Shown piece after piece: positions 12,151 to 23,060 of a stretch of 64,000 nt of DNA. The stretch covers positions 46,416,610 to 46,480,609 of the forward strand of contig CM061920.1 in assembly GCA_031002005.1 (NCBI GenBank). The letters run 5' to 3'. The notes beneath the pieces are model-generated. The model was not told the DNA's origin, ran no database searches, and saw only the letters and a program-made list of their open reading frames with translations. This DNA is from Vandiemenella viatica (Eukaryota; Arthropoda; Insecta; Orthoptera; Morabidae). The number at the start of each line of letters is the position of its first letter. Positions within the stretch are counted from its first letter, which is position 1. A program made the translations under genes and the position numbers.

Positions 12151-13290
12151 GTCCTGACCCCAACTTCACTGGAAATAGACTCCCTTACTGCTTCAGCTAA
12201 CAACTCAGAAATTACCACCTTGCCCCTGCTATTGAGGTGTTAGCCATGCCTAGCGAAACACCACCTACCGATGGTGTTCACTGGCACAACCCCCAAAACA
12301 GAATTAATGCCTTTACCAAGTAGCACTTCTGTTTCCACATTTGCTCGCCTCACAGTATTGTTCAATTGTGGCCATTCATGGTGACTTAGGACCTGCATGA
12401 GTTTAACCCTGGTAAGCTACGCCTCCTTCACCACTTTCCTCAGGTCACATTCTATAACTCGTGTTTCTATCAATACTATTCTCAGCAGCTCCCACTATCA
12501 CTACTCTCTTGTTCATCCTACAAAGTGAACCTATATGCTCTATTACCTGACCTAATGTTGTCTGTGCCTAACTGATCCTGCAGAAGAGGGCCTACACCTC
12601 TCCCATGTCTACTACCTAGCAGCAGAACCCATTTTTTCTTATTCTTGCCTTCCACGTGCTTTATCCTTAAGGCCAGCTGAATATTTCCAACTCCTACATC
12701 TACATGAGGCTCTTCTCATCCTGACTCTGGCAACAGGTCAGACCTATTTTTACAAACATTTGCTGAAGTGTCTGACTTCTTCATCCTAGTAGCCATATTT
12801 CTCCTACGACCTGTTATTAGCTCCCACCCATCAACTTCCTCCAACCCACTATCTCTACTTTCTGCCTCTATAGCATGAGTCTCCACAGGCTGGGCCTCCG
12901 CAAGCTAAGCCTCCGCAGGTTGTGCATCCTCAGGCTGAGCCTCCACAGACTGAGCCTTCACAGGCCATGCCTCCACAGGCTGAGCCTCCACAGGATGAGC
13001 CTCAAGAACTTTGCTCCTTTAACGCTACAACCTAATTGTTTCACCTATCTCCCTCATCCTTTTATCCCTAAGACCAAGTGGACAATATCATGGGAGAGCA
13101 TCATTTATTTCCCACATTTCCTCTTCCCGAAATGCCCAATGAAACCATTTCTTACACCAACTACATCCCAAAACCTTCGCAATGTACTTGCGATAGGCAC
13201 CACTATTTCCAGTCATGATTTTTTCCAAATACTTCTAGCACCTTCTAAACAAACCTTAAATTTATTTCGTAGTCTAATAATGTTTATATT
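12151..13290 (-). pseudogene. CR1-like LINE (copy 2), ORF1 with SGNH-type domain and 5-residue repeats
   Basis: Upstream of the endonuclease on the minus strand. From the N-terminal side: a poorly preserved Cys/His-containing stretch (about 13290-13020), then a run of about nine QPVEA-like pentapeptides encoded by a 15-bp minisatellite (12876-13005). Next come 'GWELITGRRRNMA' (about 12800-12840), a block like 'LLLGSRHGRGVGPLL' (about 12600) resembling SGNH block I, and a decayed remainder. The order is that of CR1/L2 ORF1 proteins, which bind RNA and may have esterase activity. It has stops in all frames. Confidence 0.55.
12876..13005. repeat. 15-bp minisatellite inside LINE ORF1
   Basis: About nine imperfect copies of 'gagcctccacaggct'. 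On the minus strand they encode repeated Q-P-V-E-A. The period is a multiple of three, so copy-number change would not shift the reading frame. Confidence 0.85.
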
Positions 13291-13299
13291 GTTTTTACA

Positions 13300-14898
13300 C
13301 ATTTTTATTAAATCGGATAAGAGTTTTACCCGTCAACCAAGTTATTGTAATTAATAAATATGTAAATAATCAAATACTTAACTTTTTTATTAAGAAGTTA
13401 TTATTCTAATATTTTTTGAAATAAAAAAAATATGAAACTATTATGTTTAAGACTGAAATAATTGATTAAGAAACTATTATATTGAAGACTGAAATAATTA
13501 ATAAATATAACTTAGGATTTATATCTACAAGCGATTTTTTTCTGAATCGATACTATCGAACTAGAAGTCAAATTTTTAGTGTTATTCGTTTATTACATTT
13601 TTCGCTGTACCTCTAGAAGATTATGGTTAATTTTATGCTTTAATACTAATAAAAATAAAATACTGTTGTATTTCAGACAAAACAAAATTCTATATATGTC
13701 TTAGGAATAATCAACAATAATCCGAATCTGTTTTTTTAGTTATACCAGAAATTTGAAATGTTAAATTAGATGTACCTAAAAGTTTGATTACAATTTGCTA
13801 TATGTAATCTAACTAAGAAATGCATATTAGCCACAAGAATACGCGATTTTCGAAGATCTATTACCGAGTGAAAATGTTTGTATTTCCCCTCACTAACATC
13901 AATAGGATAACATTGGCTGATATAGCAATTAAGTCTGTTTAAAAATTTTAACTTATGAGAAGATATCAGCAGTGGTTGGTGATATTCACAATCTTTATTT
14001 TATTTGTTTGAACGTTGCTGACATATTAGCAGTATTGTTTAATTAGAAGCTTCAAAAACCATGGCACTAGTCATAAAAATCAATAACTGAAAACCTTCAT
14101 CGGTTTTAGTGAATAGGATAATAAAACCTTAACCTTCTTTGGTGTGTGACATTAATTGAAGTGATATTAAAACCATCCTGTCCTGGAACATTTTTGGGGA
14201 TCTTTTTCTTACTAAAAATTCAATCGTTGATGGAACTCTGTTTATATGTGTGTGGTGCAGGGTTTGAGTCCCACAGATAATGCCAAAGTTCCATATCAAG
14301 TGGCCGAGTGGATGTTAATTGGTTGACAGTTGGACGTGTGATCACTAACCTGCCCGATAGTATCTTGATGCTTATTCTTGTCAGGAAGACGGCCTTCTGT
14401 CTGACACCAGGCGATTGTTGTTAATGCAGTAAACTGCGAGGATGATAGCTTCAAGAACAACTATAGTCTGTCAAAGATGTTAAATATTTTAAATGGAAGA
14501 CTGCCTAGAGTTCTTTGGCTTGAGTGATGTTAGCCTGATACAAATGGGAAAGGTTTTACGGAAGGAAACAGAAGTTACAAAATAGTTCCGGATTATTGCC
14601 ATTATTCGAACACAGACAGTTTCACAAACACAACAACATAATTTCTGTTCCACGCTATTTGTTAGCTGCACCCCCACTATCTTGAATTTAGACTCCAGTT
14701 GCCGAAGTGAGGTACAGAGCGATATTGTTTGTAGTAAATTGCGAACTGCATGTTACATATGTGCGTTAATTTAGAGACTCCGAGGCGTACTGGCTGCATC
14801 TTGCTGCGAACAAGCATGCCTGCTGCAATCAACACATAGCAACTCGTGTTACCTCACTGGCTGTGCAGCTAAGAAGCCAGCTATATTCACTCCATTAA
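13300..14898. other. AT-rich DNA, nothing recognised
   Basis: No supported gene, terminus or tandem repeat. A tRNA-like B-box string (ggtttgagtccca at about 14259) lies upstream of an A-box-like string (tggccgagtgg at about 14300). The order is wrong for a SINE head, so I do not call one. Confidence 0.6.
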
Positions 14899-16892
14899 TC
14901 TTATATATAAAAATCAATGTTTGTTTGTTTGTATGTTCGTCTTCTATGCGTTCCTGTACCATTTATCAGATTGCAATGAAACTTTGGAGAGTTTTCGAGT
15001 GTGCGCCTGCGAAGGTTCCTGTGAAAAAAAAATTCCAAAAAGTCGCCCCCTATTCCCCATAACACCCCATAGTTTAGGCAAAACCACATTTTTTATCCGA
15101 TTTAGATAGGAATTTGTACACTTATACTTTAAAACAAACATAAAAATACTGCCTACATACGGTTTCCGAATATTAATCCCCTCGCCCCATATCCACCCCC
15201 ATAATTTAGGCAAACCACATTTTTATATCCGATTTAGATAAGAATTTGTACATTTATACTTTAAAACAACAGAAAAATACTGCCTACGTATGGTTTCCGA
15301 ATATTCAGCCTCTCTCCCCCTTTCCAACCCCATTACGTTTTTCACCCCATAATTTAGGCAAAACCACATTTTATATCCGATTTAGATAAGAATTTGTACA
15401 CTTATACTTTAAAACAAACAGAAAAATACTGCTACGTATGGTTTCAGAATATCATACCCCTCTCCCCCTTCCACCCCATTACGTTTTTACCCCATAATTT
15501 AGGCAAACACATTTTTTATCCGATTTAGATAAGAATTTGTACACTTATACTTAAAACAAACAGAAAAATACTGCCTACGTATGGTTTCCGAATATTCATC
15601 CCCTCTCCCACTTTCCAACCCCATTACGTTTTTACCCCCATAATTTAGGCAAACCACATTTTTTATCCGATTTAGATAAGAATTTGTACACTTTATACTT
15701 TAAAACAAACAGAAAAATACTGCCTACGTATTGTTCCGAATATTCATCCCCTCCTCCCCCTTTCCAACCCATTACGTTTTCACCCCATAATTTAGGCAAA
15801 CCACATTTTTTATCCGATTTAGATAAGAATTTGTACACTTTTACTTTAAAACAAACAGAAAAATACTGCCTACGTATGGTTTCCGAATATTCATCCTGTC
15901 TCCCCCTTTCCAACCCCATTACGTTTTCACCCCATAATTTAGGCAAACCACATTTTATATCCGATTTAGATAAGAATTTGTACACTTATACTTTAAAACA
16001 AACAGAAAAATACTGCTACGTATGGTTTCAGAATATTCATTTCCTTACCCCCTTCCCCCTCCCCCCCATTACGTTTTTACCCCATAATTTAGGCAAACCA
16101 CATTTTTTATCCGATTGAGATAAGAATTTGTACATTTATACTTAAAACAAACAGAAAAATACTGCCTACGTATGGTTTCCGAATATTCATCCCCTCTCCC
16201 ACTTTCCAACCCCATTACGTTTTTACCCCATAATTTAGGCAAACCACATTTTTTATCCGATTTAGATAAGAATTTGCACACTTATACTTTAAAACAAACA
16301 GAAAAATACTACCTACGTATGGTTTCCGAATATTCATCCCCTCTCCCCCTTTCCAACCCCATTACGTTTTCACCCCATAATTTAGGCAAACCACATTTTT
16401 TATACGATTTAGATAAGAATTTGTACACTTATACTTTAAAAAAGAGCGAGAAATACTGTACACATTAATTTCACAAAAACCCAATCCCTCTCCTCTCTTT
16501 CCACCACCTTAATTACCCCCTCTTCCCCATAACACCCCATAATTTAAACAAACCCGCAAACCGTTCGTCCGTTTACGGTGAAGCTTTGGTGAGTTGTCGA
16601 CGGGATGACGGAGAAGGTTCCTGTCAAAAAAAGTTAAAAAACCCACCCCTCCTCCCCATAATTAAGACAAAACCACATATTTCATCAGATTTCAATGGGA
16701 ATTTGCACACTTATACTTTGAAACAAACAGAAAAATACTGCCTGCATATGTTTTTCCAAAGCGCATCCCCTCTCACCCTTTCCAACTGAAAATGAATGAA
16801 ACAGCAGTTTAAAATTGAATTGTAAATATTTTTCATTTAATCTATGTGCCTACTCAAGTCCAGCAATAGTGAAGCATTGCCGGGTCAGCTAG
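14899..16892 (+). mobile_element. Helitron B, complete, non-autonomous, 1994 bp, satellite-bearing
   Basis: Starts A|TC at 14899 with 'tcttatatataaaaatcaat' and ends CTAG|T at 16889-16892. A terminal hairpin lies just upstream: ccagcaat...attgccgg, 16860-16884, with an eight-base loop. All canonical Helitron landmarks are present: TC start, CTRR end, hairpin about 5 bp from the end, and insertion between A and T with no target duplication. Its leader matches Helitron A at 4178. The interior is the same 146-bp satellite in about ten to eleven units, the last two diverged. It encodes no Rep/helicase. Confidence 0.9.
15072..16470. repeat. 146-bp satellite array inside Helitron B, about ten units
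   Basis: Anchor 'ataatttaggc' recurs at about 15203, 15350, 15496, 15642, 15790, 15936, 16085, 16231 and 16377. The same two unit types seen in the array at 4361-8442 are present. Diverged units continue to about 16680, merging into the Helitron 3' region. Confidence 0.93.
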
Positions 16893-17024
16893 TATATATA
16901 AATTCAAGCTTCCTGTACTTCTTCTCCATATAAACATTGAGTATACCCCATCTCACACTCCTCTGTGCATGCAATATTCTTGAAAAGGGATCCAGAGTTT
17001 TACTTCACGTATTAATATATAGAT

Positions 17025-17155
17025 ATTGCCAGCTACCTGAAGTGTGTTGTTCACAATGGCATATGTTCAACTGTTCATCATTGACCCAAGTAAGGTCCGG
17101 AATCTCCCAAGGATGTGTGTTAGGTTCCCTATTGTTCTTCATATACATCTGGCGT
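17025..17155 (+). pseudogene. Small reverse transcriptase fragment (Jockey-like LINE)
   Basis: One frame reads 'VRSGISQGCVLGSLLFFIYI', the conserved SGVPQGSVLGPLLF block (RT motif B region) of LINE reverse transcriptases. Only this short piece is recognisable; the FADD block is not found downstream. It differs from the CR1-like copies in this window, so it is a separate old family. Confidence 0.55.
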
Positions 17156-18047
17156 AATGAAGGGGAAAATAAGACGCCATTATTTATCTCAAAACAAAAA
17201 ATCTAGAGTTACTGCTTTTCAGCACTAGCCGATGTTGTGAAAATAATACCATGGTGGAAAGACTGTTGGAGGGTCATTCCAAGTCAATTCAACAAAGCCA
17301 TGACACCCACCGACTTGGAATTTTGATGAATCTTGGTAAGTTTAGTCTTTCTATACAGAAAAGTATGCAAATCAATTTTTTCTTCTCAATATGGTTTAGT
17401 TTTCATTTTACAGCCAATCAGAATTTTGAATGTTTGGTATTTTCCAAATTCTGACAATTCTGCTCTTTGAATGAAAATAATTAATTTTTCAGTCAATTTT
17501 TTTTTCTTTATCATTCACAGTAACATCAATGAAAGCAGGAGGATTCCAGAAAAAAATATGAAAAAAATTTAAGTAATTTTTTCTGAAAGTGTATAATACG
17601 TTAAAGTTAATATTAAACAAAGGGAATATAGTAACCCAGAAAATTCTTTTTTCCTAATTCAGTGTGATCTGTAGTTAAAAAAATAAAATTAATAGCTTTT
17701 TCATTTCTTTATATCATTTAAATTATTTCTATAAGGTATTTTTTTGTCACAAGCCTGTACAGTAGAGTCCCGCTAATCCGAACCCCGGTAACCCGAACGT
17801 CCGGTTAATCCGAACATGGCAAAGCATTACATAGTCTTAATATAAAAAATGGTAAAAATTAAAACACCCTGAAAATACAGTTCATACGCTATATAATTGT
17901 GTGGTTAACTACTGTACATGTACACAATTTTAATTTATACAGAAAAATTAGCTAGAAAAGATTAAATTTAAAAAGTGCGTAACACTGAAAGAAAAACTGT
18001 CAAACTTACGATAGTAGTTACAACGGTTAGAAACATACATTTCATCC

Positions 18048-20296
18048 CTACTTTTTAGAGCACAGAAACTCAGTAATTGTTTTTTGGCGTAATGAAGACA
18101 GTCTGTTATATGACGCAAAGTTGCACCATCGTCTGATAAACATTAAATCAGCTGGTGTAGCAGTGGTCTGTTGCTCCATATAGCGTAGTGAGAGATCAAA
18201 GGCTTCTTCCGCGTCAGTGTGACACCAACTCTCCTTTGTCACATTCCGTCTCATTGCCACTTTCGTCGTAACATTCCACTTCTACCTGGTCTTGAGTCAC
18301 AGCAGCCACTAAATCAACGTCAGTAAGGTGCTCCAGTATTGAATCATCCGCTGACATCCATTCATCTACGTCTGCTTCACAGGCTTCTTCACATCCAGGG
18401 ATTGTCTGTACCATTTTTAGGAAACTCTCCTCTTCATTTTCAGCTGGTATGTCCTGAAATTCAAGAGATGCCCATAGTTTTCTCCAAGATTTTCTCAAAG
18501 TGTTTTCTGAAATTTTCTGCCATGCCTCAGCAGCCCAATAAACCTAATCCTTCAGATTTTTTTTTTTTTTTTTTTCCAACTAAAGGAATGTTATCATCTT
18601 GGATCAGCATCTTAAGAATTGTTTTCTGTAAATCAGTTTTAATGTTTGTAGTACGCCCTGGTCCATCGGCTGTAGAAGTGGTGTAGCATTCGGCGGCAAA
18701 AACTTCGCCACGATTTCTCCATCACATAATTCATCAGTGCTGGGGTGAGATGGTGCGTTATCAATCAAAAGGATAGCATGGGGAGGCAAATTATTTTCCT
18801 TGGAAAACCGCCGGACAGAGGGAACAAACTGGTCGTGAAACCATTCTTTGAACAGCTTACCATCCATCCATGCTTTTTTCTGGTTGCGATAGTATACAGA
18901 TAGGGATTTCATGTTGCAGTTTTTGAAAGCTCTGGGGCTAACAGATATGCCGATCATCATTAAAGGGAGCTTGTGATTACCAGCAGCGTTGCTGCACACT
19001 AGTAAAGTCACACGATCTTAGCTCATTTTAAAGCCAGGAGCTTGGACTTCTGCTTTTGATGCCAGGCTTTTTGTTGGCAATGCCCTAAAATTAAGGCCTG
19101 TCTCGTCAGCATTATAAATTTGTTGGGGAGAACAATTTCCCTCTCTTATCAGTTTATTAAATTCATGCACGTATTCCTTCACTGCATCATGGTCAGAATA
19201 AAGCTTGTAAGACGCCTGTCCTTGGTTAATGGATATTAATTTTAAGTTATGATTTGATCCTGATCTGCTCACTTCAAGTAGTTTAAGACATTTATATATT
19301 AAGAATTAATTATAGTTCGAGGACCCGGTCGCCAGACAGTGAAACCAAAACCGTCCCCAGAAGTAATTAGAAGAATAATTAATAAAAGTCACTAAGCAAC
19401 ATCAAGAAGAGCAATTATGTTCATATAGCAAGTTTATTACGAAAAACACGTCAAACACATGCGAACGGTTTGGCCACCATCAAATTTCAAAGTTTAGCTA
19501 TCGAAACTTCTTATCCGAAAGATTGCAGAATTCTTGTGGTAAAAGGAAAATTACAGTTCGTATCTTCTTCCCGCTAAAACATACACCAACACGACTTAGC
19601 TTTCACTGTTCATTTATATACTGTTTTATAACCACAGTTCTTATTTAAGACATAAACTTCTTCTTACACACAGTTCAATACAGTAAAACACATTATACAG
19701 AACCTATATCGGCTAATGCCTACAATAAGTGAGCCGCGGTACGCGATCCGCTGTTTGCGACAATACGCGCGCAACCATTACTAGCGGGCGACTGACTTTT
19801 GAAAATAATGTAGCTCTCCGCTCCAGAGATACTACTTTGAAGCGGCGGAAGGTAACTGTAATGTCACAAGCTTCTCTCCAGTAATTGTTAGCTGACGAAT
19901 CCCATGACGTTTTTTAAATCTGTCCAACCAACCCGTACTCGCATTAAAAGACTCATCACCATTCATTAATTTGTTTAGGTAAATAGCTTTTTCCTGAACC
20001 ATTGGTCCACTCAGAGGAGTTCCCCTTTCTCTTTCCTGTGTAAACCAAAAGAAAAGAGCTTCATCCACTTTATCGTACTGGAACTGTTTCAGAGTCTGCC
20101 GAATCTCGAGTGTTTTTCCCGAAGACGTTGCGCAGCACTGTTCAAGCTTCACTCGGTTCTTCTTCCAATCACAAATGGTTGCCTTACCAACAACTAGTTC
20201 CGTCGCCAGCTTAGATACATTTTCACCACTGTCCAATCGCTTCAAAGCATCCAGTTTTTCTCTGAGCGTTAACGTCGTATGTTTCCGTTTACTCAT
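18048..20296 (-). pseudogene. Tigger/jerky-like transposase, interrupted
   Basis: Start ATG at 20296. The N-terminal 150 residues hold a psq/CENP-B type helix-turn-helix (LTLREKLDALKRLDSGE) and a second CENP-B-like half ending 'WLDRFKKRHGIRQLTITGEKL'. The frame is then broken by foreign DNA (about 19290-19868). It resumes at 19272 with 'IYNADETGL' (first Asp), 'LLIDNAPSH' (second Asp) and 'LLQPMDQGVL' (third Asp), so all three catalytic residues of the DDE/DDD core are visible. An in-frame stop lies at about 19018 and a frame change near 18604, followed by an acidic C-terminal tail to 18048. Such transposases cut and paste DNA at TA sites. This copy cannot make a full protein. Confidence 0.85.
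19290..19868 (-). mobile_element. LTR-like insertion inside Tigger 1 transposase
   Basis: The transposase frame is lost exactly where the minus strand shows 'tgtgacattacag' (start at 19868). A GC-rich patch with many CpG follows, then an AATAAA signal (minus strand, about 19430), then 'ctggcgaccgggtcct' near 19330. TG start, internal poly(A) signal and a TGGCGACC string resembling a primer-binding site are features of an LTR with adjoining leader. The other end near 19290 is not sharply defined and I find no clear target duplication. Confidence 0.5.
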
Positions 20297-20611
20297 GGCG
20301 ATAACACTCTAGTGTATACGAATTTTGTAAGTGTATTAGCGATCGATTGCTAAGATTAACTCAGCAGTTCGCGAACCGTCTGAGAGTGCACTGACCACGA
20401 ACACTTCAAACATCTCAACAATAAAGGGAGGGAGTGAGAGTGAGCCATTGTTCACCCAGTTGTTCCCAATTGTTACCATGCTGTACCAACTTATATGCTT
20501 GGTATACTTCATTGTAGAAATTAGTCACTGTAACTCCGGCTAATCCGAACAAATCGGTAATCCGAACAAGGCCCGGTCCCAATTAGTTCGGATTAGCGAG
20601 ACTCTACTGTA

Positions 20612-22385
20612 TCTTCCTTCATACTTAACCGAAATCAATGAATGAGGTGTCATTTTAAAGCTTATGGTCTCCACTTTAGTCACATCATATTTCAAGAAAG
20701 AAAGTTTTCGGAATTCGACCCTTAAAGGGCAAAAATGTCAAAATGTCTAAAATGCTGTTTTCTGTGTTACGAGTCATTTATCTCCCTGGATACCTATCTG
20801 AAATCATTTAATGAAGTATCATTTTAAAGATTAAGATCTCCGCATTAGTGGCGTCATATACTAAGACAAATTTTTTTTGGAATTCGACCCTTAAAGGGCA
20901 AAAGTATCAATGCGTTTTTGTGACACGAGCGATTTATCTCACTTCATATCTAACCGATACAGATATATGTGGTAGCATATTAAAGACTAAGGTTTCCGCT
21001 GTGGTAACATTATATTTTAAGAAAGGAATTTTTCGTAATTCGAGCCGTAAACGGAAATATTGTAAATTTTTCTAAATTCTGTTTTTTTGTACCTCGAGCC
21101 ATTTATCTCCGTGGATACCTAACCAAAATCGAAAAATCAAGTAAGATTATGAGGAGTAATGTCTCAGCTTTGGTGACATCATATTTTAAGAAAGAACTTT
21201 TTTGGAATTCAACCCTTAAAGGAAAAAAGTAGAAATGGTTTTTCAATGCATTTTGGTGTCACGAGCTATTTATCTCCCTTGATGTCTAACCGATATAGGT
21301 AAATGGGGTATCATATTAAAGACTAAGGTCTCCGCTGTGGTAACATTATATTTTAAGAAAGGAATTTTTGGTAATTCGACCCTCAAAGGGCAAAAATTTC
21401 AATTTTTCTAAAATGCGTTTTTTTGTGTATCTAGCCATTTATCTCCATGGATATCTAACCAAAATCGATAAATGAAGTAGGATTATGAGGAGTAATGTCT
21501 CAACTTTGTGACATCATATTTTAAGAAATAATGTTTTTTGAATTCAACCCTTAATGGGAAAAAGTATAAATTTTTCTACAACGAATTTTTGTGTCACGAG
21601 CGATTTATCTCCCTTGATATCTAGCCGATATAGATAAATGAGGTAACATAGTAAAGACTAAGGTCTCCGCCATGGTAACATTATATTTTCAGAAAGGAAT
21701 TTTTAGTAATTCGACCTTTAAAGGCAAAAATGTCAATATTTCTAAAATGCATTTTTTGTGTCTTGAGTCATTTATCTCCCTTGATAATTAAACAAAATTG
21801 ATAGACGTGGTATCATTTTAAAGATTGAGGTCTTCAAAAGGACTTAGGTTCTGTTACACCACATTTTAAGAAAGAAATTTTTCAAAATTCTAACCTTAGA
21901 GGGAAAAAGTATTAATATTTCTACAACCCATTTTTCTGTCACAAGCTATTTATTTCCCTTGATACCTAACCGAAATTAATAAATGAGGTATGGTTTTAAA
22001 TATTAAATTATCCGCTTTAGTCGCATCATATTTTATGAGAAAACTTACTCCAAAAAGGGGCAAAAATATTATCATTTCTAGAACTTTTTTTTTTAACTCG
22101 CTTGATAACTAACCAAAATCGATAAATGAGGTATCATTTTAAAGACCAAGGTGGCTGCTTTGGTCACACCGTATTTTATAAAAGAAATTTTTGAATTCGA
22201 CCTTTCAAGGGCCAAAGTATCAATATTATTTCTACAGCATGTTTTTTTTAATTATTATTATTTACAAGCCATTTATCTTCTTCGATACCTAGCCGAAATC
22301 GATAAATATAATATAGTTTTAAAGATTAAGGTCTCCAGTTAGGTAAAATCATAAATTAAGAAAGTTTTTTTTTTGGAATTCAGTG
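20612..22385. repeat. 167-bp tandem satellite of Helitron C, about ten units
   Basis: The phrase 'tttatctcc' with its neighbours recurs near 20773, 20935, 21102, 21266, 21440, 21608 and 21773, then in more diverged form to about 22270. The period is about 162-174 bp. Each unit contains 'aaccgaaatcgataaatgag', 'aaggtctccgc' and 'attttaagaaag'. Half a unit lies left of the Tigger (about 17735-17757), showing that the Tigger split the array. There is no sequence relation to the 146-bp satellite. Confidence 0.9.
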
Positions 22386-23060
22386 CTTAAAGTGGTAGCG
22401 CGTATGAGAAAGTTCAGAACCAAGTCCCTTGATTGCAGCAGCAGATATCACAGAGATGTAAATAAACTTTTTTTTTATTCAATAAGTAGCTTTTCGGATA
22501 TTTTTTTCTGTTATGAAAACACTTTCGTTTTGCCATACAATTCCGATGTAAAAATTTTATTCGCACAGCAACAAATATCACAGATATGTTGATATGTTAT
22601 GTGTATTTGGTTCAGGTTGGTTGTATCCTGTTAAGGTCAGTGACAGTTTGTCGTAAATACAGAGGGTTTTAAAATTTCCTAACTGTTTAGTAAAATGTTG
22701 TAAGTATTTTGATGCATACCTATTACACTAAAAAAAATATTTGTTACAAAACTAAGGTTCTACTTTTCATTATGTTACAAGCATTCAACCTCACTACAAC
22801 CCGCGAAATTTTCACACGGGTCGTCTAGTATACTTTTAAAATTAAATATAATTTTTGTAAAATTTTCTTTATCCAATTTGTTTACATAGATATATATTAT
22901 TTGCTGGAAAAAAGAGTTTCAAACACAATTTTTAATGTGTTATTTTATTAAACATTGAGCATATATCAGAACGGCTTGTTATTTCTATTATTTACAAAAG
23001 ATTTTTTATTTAATTTTTTTCCCCTCTGAAATATTGATTGAACTTCTTTTATGTAATATG

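Larger units (their letters stand above)
17760..20609 (-). mobile_element. Tigger/pogo-type transposon 1 (2850 bp) in Helitron C
   Basis: Terminal inverted repeats 'cagtagagtcccgctaatcc' and its reverse (ggattagcgagactctactg), flanked by TA on both sides (17758-17759, 20610-20611). The TA lies inside one unit of Helitron C's 167-bp satellite, since 'gtcacaagcc' on the left continues with 'tcttccttcatacttaaccg' on the right. The element therefore post-dates the Helitron. It carries a minus-strand transposase and an LTR-like insertion. Confidence 0.92.
17714..22829 (+). mobile_element. Helitron C, satellite-bearing, interrupted by a Tigger
   Basis: The 3' terminus is unambiguous: hairpin 'cccg' ... 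'cggg' (22801-22821), then 'tcgtctag' ending at 22829, followed by T. The 5' terminus A|TC at 17714 is inferred from the other foldback arm. Removing 17714-22829 rejoins '...tttctttata' to 'tatac...', matching the uninterrupted sequence on the opposite strand near 29710. The interior is a 167-bp tandem repeat unrelated to that of Helitrons A and B. Without the Tigger the element would be about 2.26 kb. No Rep/helicase is encoded. Confidence 0.8.

Noticed and set aside
14256..14345. SINE head near 'ggtttgagtccca'
   Set aside because: The B-box-like string comes before the A-box-like string, the wrong order for a Pol III promoter.
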